Below, one piece after another: positions 56,558 to 64,000 of a DNA stretch of 64,000 nucleotides. The notes under the pieces were generated by a model. The model was not told where the DNA came from. It did no database searches and worked only from the letters and a program-made list of their open reading frames with translations. The position numbers and the translations under genes are program-made. Numbering within the stretch: position 1 is the stretch's first letter; every line of letters starts with the position of its first letter. The stretch is from Dillenia suffruticosa (taxonomy: Eukaryota > Streptophyta > Magnoliopsida > Dilleniales > Dilleniaceae), in NCBI GenBank assembly GCA_033439265.1, contig JAVTVX010000031.1, positions 13,181,001 through 13,245,000 of the forward strand, given 5' to 3'.

Positions 56558-56843
56558 AGAAGATAATTGGTTTGACGAACAAGAACATAGCAAGCAAGTA
56601 TGGAAGAAAGAAATGGAGGAACATAACAAAATAATGGATGCTTTTATGGCAAACATTGACGACAAATTGAACATTTTATTGAAAATACTTAATGTCAATG
56701 AGAATATCAAAATTTTGATAGAAAAAGAATAAGAAAATAAAAAAAAATTGAATAGCGAAAAAAAGAATGAAGAACAAGATATTGAAATACTTTCTAAGTC
56801 TTTCATTTTATGTATTCCTAGCAAACAAAAGCATGAAGAATAA
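56558..56843 (+). pseudogene. Short gag-like N-terminal frame
   Basis: The frame reads EDNWFDEQEHSKQVWKKEM, DAFMANIDDKLNILLKILN and ILIEKE, then a stop, and goes on as Lys/Glu-rich sequence to KQKHEE and another stop. The coiled-coil-like composition resembles the start of plant gypsy gag proteins. It has no start codon in a good position and is broken. Confidence 0.55.
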
Positions 56844-57221
56844 TATATGGAAACACTTTCTGAATCTTCTATTCTACCTACTTTTAATGAAGAAAAGTTG
56901 AGGGTAGAAGAAGGGTGTTGGATGTCAAAAATAAAAAAATTATTGATGGTGAGCTTTTACCAAATTCTCAAAAGATTGAATTTACGGTATTCGTCGAGCA
57001 AAATCCTTAACTAAGAAGAAGTTTAAGAAAATTCTCTCTCAAATTCTCTCATCTCTATTTTCCTCTCACTAACTCCATACAACTCAAATCAAATCCATTA
57101 TTCATTTTCATCATTTTATTTTTTAACACAAATGTAAACCTTAATACAAGTTTTATGGATTCAAAATCTTAATTTTTGATTTTTCATACTTGAGAACAAG
57201 AATATCTTAAGTTGGAAGTAT

Positions 57222-57560
57222 TGTAACAACTATAGTTAGTAATTAATTATAATTAGAAATATTAGTTAGTAGTTAATACATTAATTAGTAGTAAATAAAT
57301 TGATTAGTAATTAGTAAAAATAGTTTAATGGTTAGTAGAAATTAGAAAAATTAGTTAACAAAAATAATATAAATAGTAATCTCAAGGTATGTAATGGATA
57401 TTGAATGGAATGATATTGGAATTTTTCTTTCTCCCACTTGGTATTCTCTCTCCCTCTCTATCTCCTTTTCTCTAGTCTTTCACTCTCTATCTCTCTTTCT
57501 ATCTTTCACTCCTCAATTTCCGTCACTCTATCTTTTTACCACTCGAGTTGAATTGTGACA
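57222..57560 (+). repeat. 3' LTR of the small LTR element
   Basis: It starts TGTAACAACT and ends AATTGTGACA, with imperfect inverted ends and the canonical TG...CA. A (CT)-rich portion at 57440-57520 matches 56390-56460 of the other LTR. Confidence 0.85.
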
Positions 57561-58189
57561 AAAAAATGGAGAACGGGAAGCTATACCACATACAGTTGTA
57601 CTTCTGTTTCCAATTTAGCTTGTTGCACACTTATTTAGATTTAGATTTAGATTGATTTTTAGATTAAATAATCATTTTTTGAGAATTGAGAAAGAGGGAA
57701 GGCACACAGAGCTCAGAGGTTGAGGGATAGGGAGATATTGGGGGTGAAGTGATAGAAGAAGAAGAAGGAACAGGAGGAATACATATATGGAATAAGAGGG
57801 CAACTGAGAAGAGAGAGGCGGATTACAAAACTAAGGTTTAGAACCGCATGAAGCCATTCTTACCTCAACCAGAAGTCCTGGCATCCTCTCTTTTATTCCA
57901 ACCAACCCTGCAAGTGGATCGCTGAGTAGACTCACGCTTAGCATCAGCGTCGTGCCGAGGAAGTCGCCTAAGAGGTTTTTCCCCCTCAGATTCAAATCTA
58001 AAATCAATTTCTTCTATTTTATCTAAAATATTTTTTGCAGTGGATATTGATTTGGTTTTTGATATCAATTTCCATTGCTTTTTTCTTTTCCAATTGTAAG
58101 TTGTCTATGTGTTTTTTCAAACATGTAGTTTGCCCAAGAGCAGGCATTCTTTAGGTAAACCACTCTCATCTCAAAGAAGGAGAAGGAAA
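57561..58189. other. Non-coding stretch
   Basis: GA-rich sequence around 57680-57820. No gene is recognised. Confidence 0.5.
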
Positions 58190-60466
58190 AGATTGAGATG
58201 ATGAACATAATGAGACGGGTATATGATAGTATATCTTGGGAGTTTTTAAGGCAAAATTTGTTGGATTTTGGAATTCCTTCATCTTTCAGGCATCTCATTA
58301 TGTTTACGATCACCAAGACTAGCTTTGCTTTGTTGTGGAATGGATAGATTTTGCCTTTCTTCTTTCCAGGGAATGGTCTTTGGTAGGGGGACCCATTGTC
58401 TCCTTATTTGTTCCTTCTGGTAATGGATTCAAGAGAGTGAGTGAGCTAGGAGTTGGGCACCCATTACCATGTCTAGATCGGGTTCTTGGATTTCTCATTT
58501 GTTTTTTGCAAATGATCTCATGCTATTTGCGAAGGTCAAGCCTAGATGCTTCAGTCCATTTTGGATTGTCTTCAGGAGTTTCCTATGATTAGTGGGCTTG
58601 AGGTCAACCCGACCAAATCTAAGATTTTTGTGTCCTCTTGGGTTCCTAGATTGGTAAAAAGACAGTTGGCAACAATTTGTAATTTTCGGCTTACGAAGGA
58701 TTGGGATGCTATTTGAGAGTTCCCATTTTACATGATAGGGTTAGAGCTAACACTTACCAATTCCTGGTTGACCGTATTATTAATAAAGTGGCTATTTGGA
58801 AAAAGAAACTCTTGCGTACGACAGGTAGGAGGACCCTTATTCAGGCAGTGTTATCATCAATTCCATCATATGTTATGCAGGTAGCTTGTCTCCTTGATTG
58901 CATTTGTAATCAATTGGATATGTGGAATCACAGGTTTCTATGGGGTGATTTAGAATCTTCCAAACAGGTGCATAATGTGGGTGGGATAGAGTGTGTCTCG
59001 CCCGTCGTTAGGGGGGTTTGGGGCTTCGTAAGAACAAGGACGTCAATCGAGCTTTTTTTGCCAAGCTAGGTTGGATAGTGTTAACTGCTTGGTCCACTTT
59101 ATGGTGCCAAGTGTTGATTGGTAAATATCTGCAAGATAGTCATTTGTTGATCATACTTGGCATCCTGGCGGTTTAGCCTTGTGGAGAGGTATTTTACGTG
59201 CCCAGGACATCATTATTAAGGGACTTAGATGGCAGGTTGGGGATAGTTCAGGGATAAGATTTTGGACGGATCACTGGTGGGATCCTAGCTTTTGATTCAT
59301 AGTAGAGTGATGGGATTAGAGACTGATGAGGAGTTAAAGGTCAATCATTTCATCATAGTAAAAAGGTGGTGGGATTTGGATAAGTTAGCTATTCTTATCC
59401 CCTTGGTTCATATGGAGGAGATCCGTGGAGTTGCCATCCCTCGAGACCCTGCGGTCAGAGATGAGATGTATCGGGGAGGGGATCTAATGGCACCTTTACA
59501 GTTAGGTCAGCGTACAGGTTAACAAGGAGCGTGGATGAGGAAGGATTGCAGGGTTCCCTTGATTGGCGATGGGTGTGGAAGTTAAAGTGTTTCGAACGGG
59601 TAAAATTCTTTTTATGGATAGCGGCTCACAAAAGGGTAATAACTAATCATGAGCGAGTCAGGAGGGGTTGGCCTTGGATACTCGATGCCCTCTATGTCTT
59701 ACGGAGGTGGAGACGATGGATCATATTTTGAGAGATTGTGGTAGGAGTTGGGATGCCTGGGAACTTTACTTTGAGAATCTTATATTCATCGGTTGTCTTT
59801 GCTATGAAAGAGATCCTTATATGGTTGAAAATAAATTGCAATTCTCATGCTATCCATATGAGTCGTCCCTAGCATATTCTTTTTAGCTCTATGCTTTGGG
59901 CTCTTTGGAAGGTGAGATGAAATGTGATTTTCAAAAGGAAAGACTTCACTTCGAGGGTGGTTATTCAATATACAATTAATTTTGCTAGAAATGCATTCAC
60001 TGCTGGGTCCTTAAGTCGAGTTACTACTTATAAAAGGGGAAGATGGATCAGTTGGAGTCTCCCACCATCAGGGTGCTTTAAAGTTAATACTCATGGCTTC
60101 TGGGTATTTGGCTTTATAGCCAATTTAGGATTTGTATATCAAGAGGCTGTAGAGTTACGTGCAGTTTACGAAAGACTTCAGATTCTAATGGACTATCGGT
60201 ATTCTCTGTTAATTATAGAGTTGGACTCTTCCTCAGTAGCGGAGGCGTTGAAAGATGATAGTTTGACTTCCCACCCCTATTCACATTTGTTGAGGGGATG
60301 CCGATTGCTCATTTGGAAGCTGTTGGTTTGGGAGATTCAGCATGTGCCCCATGAAGGAAATTATTGTGTTGATGTAATTACTAAAATTGGTCATAGACTC
60401 CCTCAAGGGTCCATGGGTTTTACTTACCCCATTGTGAATTTTATTGTTTCCTTAAAAGGGATATGA
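58190..60466 (+). pseudogene. LINE ORF2 remnant: RT palm, zf-RVT and RNase H
   Basis: Recognisable pieces in changing frames: YDSISWEFLRQNLLDFGIP (about 58225), GDPLSPYLFLLVMD (about 58390), the catalytic loop as FANDLMLFAK (about 58508; the usual FADD is FAND), GLEVNPTKSKIF (about 58597), SIPSYVMQVACLL (58853), ERVKFFLWIAAHKRVITN with a Cys-rich zf-RVT part (59590-59760), and RNase H-like IIELDSSSVAEAL and VPHEGNYCVDVI up to the stop at 60466. Confidence 0.85.
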
Positions 60467-60524
60467 GAGGTATGGCCTCATTTAGAGGTTAGTTGGCTTT
60501 CCTTTCCCAATGTAACAAAAAAAA
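58190..60524 (+). mobile_element. 5'-truncated L1-type LINE (plus strand)
   Basis: It begins within the reverse transcriptase palm and runs through zf-RVT and RNase H to an 8-A tail at about 60517-60524. Frames are broken many times, so the copy is old. It is in the opposite orientation to the LINE at 50136-51945, and the two differ in sequence. Confidence 0.85.
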
Positions 60525-61519
60525 GGTAGAATCCATATGAAGTTTCTTGACCCTTTTCTGCAAATTCTTTGAATTTGAGGTTGACATGTTTCAATTTAAG
60601 TGCTCATATTAAACTTTGAATGTTTTTTTACTCGAAAAAATAATGATTTACTTTTGTGCTATAGGCTTGGATATCAGACAAGATAGATTAAATTGAGAGA
60701 GAGAGAAGAGAGAGAATCAATAAATTTTTTGTAGTTTTTCTCTCTTAAAATGAGATATAGAAAGTATACTTAAGTGAGTTTTAGAAATTATTAGCATATT
60801 TTTCAATCTTCATTATATTATTATTATTATTATTATTATTACAAAGGGACAGAAAAAATTATTAATTTGTAATACTTATTTTTGTAATAGTAAAGTTTAG
60901 TTTTTCAATTAAACGATGGAATGGATAAGAGGAGGAAAGGAAAACAAGAGTAAATGATAGGGGCAAATATGTCAATTTGCTAGGGTTGGATTCATCCTTT
61001 CAAGTACAAGCGATTAAGTTAAAAGGATCAATGAGTAATTTTGCCCAAGTTAGAAGTTAAAGGAAGAATATTATAAAAATTAAAAACTTGGGGGCTACTT
61101 ATAATAAATGTGAAAGTTGATAGATCATTTAATAGTTTTTTCTTACCATCGCATCGCATCGATTAGATTGGTAACTGATTGACACCTTATTTTTTGGTAG
61201 AAACCAATTGACTCCCATAGCTTTAGTAGGGTGAGTTTGGGTCGATTCAAGTTGAATTTATTTGGGCTTGGACTTTAGTGATAGACTTGGACCTTGAATC
61301 TCAAGCTTGATTGTACATGGGCCTTGTGTTCTCATTTACGTCAACCTCAAGCCATGTGGCTTTGGAAATGGTAGATTGACGGTTTGAAATTGAGACGAAT
61401 TCTGTGTTTTGATGAAACTCTTCCTTTTAACCTTAGTAATTGTATTAGATATTTACATAGAACGGAAAATTTGAAGGATAACGCTAGAACGAAAAATTCT
61501 TAAAACAATCCCTCCCATG
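60525..61519. other. Non-coding stretch before the inverted repeat
   Basis: It contains an ATT microsatellite (60817-60841) and a CATCG triplicate (61147-61161). No gene is recognised. Confidence 0.55.
60817..60841. repeat. (ATT)n microsatellite
   Basis: About eight ATT units. Confidence 0.9.
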
Positions 61520-62132
61520 TTTGTACTGTTTTGGCTATGGGATTTGTTGCGATTTTTAAATTGTCTTCTAAATTGAATTAGGTCAAATTTTGAATATAAA
61601 AGTTGTAGATCCAAATCCAATCTTTAAATAAAAATTGTTGGAAATCAAGATTTGTGAAATATTGAAGAGAAATAAATTAACTAAATGTTGTTTTATAATG
61701 TAATGATTTATTTGGCACTCAATATCTTAGATTAAGGCATTCAAAATCCAGGGAGGGATTGGACTTTGTTTGAAGACTCGACATACACTATTCACATGTG
61801 TTTTAAATATATGTCGAATTTTGAAAACTCAATATATATTGAGTCTTCAAACACATGTGAATAGTGTATGTCGAGTCTTCAAACAAAGTCCAATCCCTCC
61901 CTGGATTTTGAATGCCTTAATCTAAAATATTGAGTGCCAAATAAATCATTACATTATAAAACAACATTTAGTTAATTTATTTCTCTTCAATATTTCACAA
62001 ATCTTGATTTCCAACAATTTTTATTTAAAGATTGGATTTGGATCTACAACTTTTATATTCAAAATTTGACCTAATTCAATTTAGAAGACAATTTAAAAAT
62101 CGCAACAAATCCCATAGCCAAAACAGTACAAA
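61520..62132. repeat. Near-perfect 284-bp-arm inverted repeat with 45-nt spacer
   Basis: The left arm 61520-61803 and right arm 61849-62132 are reverse complements. Paired positions sum to 123652 at both the outer and the inner ends, so there is no indel along 284 bp. The one mismatch seen is C61726 against A61926. The spacer holds a second hairpin of its own (TTGAAAACTCAATATA/TATTGAGTCTTCAA, 61821-61850). Neither arm shows a protein family. No target duplication or transposon terminus was identified at 61519 or 62133. Transcribed from either strand it would fold into one long double-stranded RNA. Confidence 0.95.
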
Positions 62133-63177
62133 AAATATGAGATTTCTATAAAATGTTATTTTGAAAAATTACCAAAAAATTCAATTTTTATCAAAATATT
62201 TACTGTAATATATCAATTTAAAGTTTTGGAAGTTTAGTTTTAATATGAATAAACTCTACTCAGTTTGCCAATATACAAAAAAATTTATGAATGAAAAAAT
62301 ACAGTAAGTTCAAACTGTCCAGCATGTAACATTCATGACTTTCATTCCATTCTCATTCTAAAATTCAAATACTTGCAGAAATAACACCGATTTAAGTTGA
62401 GAAAGATGTTTTACCTCAAATAGAGTCACCAATTTGTTTTTAAAATTGAGTCTTAACAAATCTTAATTTTTTTTTTCTCTAGAGAAATTCTCAAAAATTG
62501 TATAGATTATCAAAACAACCATAAATAACTCAAATATATATTGGGAATGGGTTATAAGCTTGATTCAAGACACTAATCTCATCAAAGACCTAATTTTTTC
62601 AAAACCCTAGATTTTCTCTTTCTAAAATTTTTTAGATTTCCTACTAGAATTTTGTTTTAAAGTTGATGTTAGGCTATTTGGAAGTTTCAACAATTGATTT
62701 TGGATGTGATTACGATGAATTCTAGAGGGGGGAGAGAGAGAGAGCTTGACACTGGATTTGAGAGAAAAGAGAAGAATTGTCTAGAAAATGAAGTAAATTT
62801 GGTCCTTAGGTTTTGGAGTTTGAATTCCACTGTTATCTCCCAACCTCTTTTCACTCTTTGCTTAGTTGTCCTCCTTTTCTTCTAAATTATACAAGTCTCT
62901 AATCTGTTCTCTTGAATTATTGGGAAGGTCAACCTTATAAATTTAAGTATTTGAAGTTATATTTGTTGAAGAAAATATATTCGGTGATGAGCACCAGAAG
63001 TTGGAATGAAAGCACAATTTATGGCAAATAGATTAGAGATATTAAAATTTTGGAATATTTAAGAATAAGAAATATAATATAAATTGTGTATAGTGTGATT
63101 AAAGTGTTTGAGTGGTTTAGTGGCGGAAATTTTTTTGAGTTTCGAAAGTTTTAAGTTAAAATCTTATTGTCTGCAAC
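62133..63177. other. Non-coding AT-rich stretch
   Basis: No gene or RNA is recognised. A degraded tRNA-like head may lie at 63105-63165 (TGAGTGGTTTAGTGG and AGTTTTAAGTTAAAATC). Confidence 0.5.
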
Positions 63178-63561
63178 GAGAAGTAAATGTGAATGTTCCC
63201 ACACCAAGTTTCACAAGAAGACAAAGAAGTGTGCAAGTGCTCCATAGTTTCAGATTTCTATTTGCAAGGGGTATTCACTACTGAGAGAGAAATAGAATAT
63301 TGAGATGTGATGTAAAAGAGGTTCATGTAGTACCGAGAAGCCAAGTGAGAACTATACCAAGCTACAAGCGAGAAATAAATGTGAATGTTCCCACACCAAG
63401 TTTCATGAGAAGACAAAGAGGTGTTCAATTGCTTGGTAGTTTTAGATTTCTATTTACAAAGGGTATTAACCACTGAGAGAGAAATGGAATACCAAGAGGT
63501 GATGTAAAAGGGGTGTATAGAGTACTAAGAAACCAAGTAAGAATTGTACTGAGAAGAAAAA
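63178..63561. repeat. 192-bp tandem duplication
   Basis: Unit 1 begins GAGAAGTAAATGTGAATG at 63178, and unit 2 begins GAGAAATAAATGTGAATG at 63370. They share AATGTTCCCACACCAAGTTT, GACAAAGA.GTG and CTGAGAGAGAAAT.GAATA. Related pieces (AAGTGTAAATGCTCC, CCGAGAAGG) go on to about 63790, so it may be part of a longer satellite-like array. Confidence 0.8.
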
Positions 63562-63880
63562 ATGTTTAAGGCAAGTGCATTGTAGTACCGAATAGAAATA
63601 TATCGTGGAGAAATTGGAAAATATACCGGTAAGTCAATGATACAAGTACCGAAAGGTAAGTGTAAATGCTCCAACACCACTAACCGAGAAGGTGGACAAT
63701 AATACAAATGAGCTCTCGGTAAAAGTTGGCTCTCGGTCAAATCCACCACCGAGAAGGATAACACAAGTCCACCAAGAACAAATGTGGGATTCTAACCGAG
63801 GAGGTCGTATTTAGGGAAAGGAAACTGAGAAGCATTGTTACACTAAATGCACTGAGAGATGGAAAGATGCATCGAAAGGT

Positions 63881-63968
63881 AAATATGAAAATATATTAAG
63901 ATAGTACAAATTTCACAGTACACTAAATATGAAAATATATTAAGATAGTACAAATTTCACAGTACACT
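63881..63968. repeat. 44-bp exact tandem duplication
   Basis: AAATATGAAAATATATTAAG to CACAGTACACT occurs at 63881-63924 and again at 63925-63968 without differences. Confidence 0.9.
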
Positions 63969-64000
63969 GAGAGAGATGAAATAACAGTCCACCAATCATT

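Larger units (their letters stand above)
56183..57560 (+). mobile_element. Complete 1.4-kb non-autonomous LTR retrotransposon
   Basis: Two direct repeats (56183-56516, 334 bp; 57222-57560, 339 bp) flank about 705 bp. A primer-binding site (TTAGTATCAGAA) follows the first LTR, and a purine-containing tract (ACTTGAGAACAAG...TTGGAAG) precedes the second. The inside holds a decayed N-terminal gag-like frame but no pol. The size is in the TRIM or small deletion-derivative range. The TTGAG.ACAAG motif before the 3' LTR is typical of plant Ty3/gypsy elements, which suggests the parent class. The flanks are A-rich, so target duplications cannot be told apart. Confidence 0.85.

Overview
The window is nuclear DNA of a flowering plant, probably a woody or otherwise repeat-rich dicot; I do not name a species. 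The evidence is GT-AG multi-exon genes with long AT-rich introns, a plastid-type fatty-acid synthase gene, a type I MADS-box relic, a WAT1-type transporter relic, and a background of Ty1/copia, Ty3/gypsy, L1-type LINE and tRNA-derived SINE sequences.

Layout. 1-2600: 5' end of a minus-strand Ty1/copia retrotransposon (5' LTR, primer-binding site, broken gag). 3585-8632 (-): six-exon HMG-box gene. 8811-14297: AT-rich intergenic DNA with SINE-like insertions. 14298-20544 (+): seven-exon 3-ketoacyl-ACP synthase I (KAS I). 22330-23420: an extreme T-rich repeat block. 24042-31180 (+): sixteen-exon MCM3 with paired E2F sites upstream. 31181-35524: repeat-rich intergenic DNA. 35525-35597: tRNA-Arg(ACG). 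35963-36475 (-): type I MADS-box pseudogene. 39970-41486 (+): two-exon SWIB-domain gene. 42748-43919 (+): broken WAT1-related transporter. 44052-48080: SINEs and the 3' end of a Tat-like Ty3/gypsy element carrying a 60-bp minisatellite. 48726-49474: pyrimidine-rich repeat flanked by hairpins. 50136-51945 (-) and 58190-60524 (+): two 5'-truncated LINEs. 52666-55551 (-): four-exon JmjC (JMJ32/JMJD7-type) gene. 56183-57560: a complete small non-autonomous LTR element. 61520-62132: a nearly perfect 284-bp-arm inverted repeat. 63178-63968: two tandem duplications.

The five intact protein genes (HMG-box protein, KAS I, MCM3, SWIB protein, JmjC oxygenase) are unrelated housekeeping or chromatin genes. 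Nothing suggests a gene cluster or pathway. Their exon-intron structures were rebuilt by hand; each gives one uninterrupted reading frame with GT-AG junctions and a length close to what is known for its family.

The most unusual structure is the inverted repeat at 61520-62132. Its arms align without any gap, and I found one mismatch in 284 positions, around a 45-nt spacer. It is a candidate source of hairpin RNA, or an assembly artefact that needs excluding. Next come a SINE family with several copies (one with a perfect 10-bp target duplication), the 1.4-kb LTR element, and the minisatellite in the 3' region of the gypsy element.
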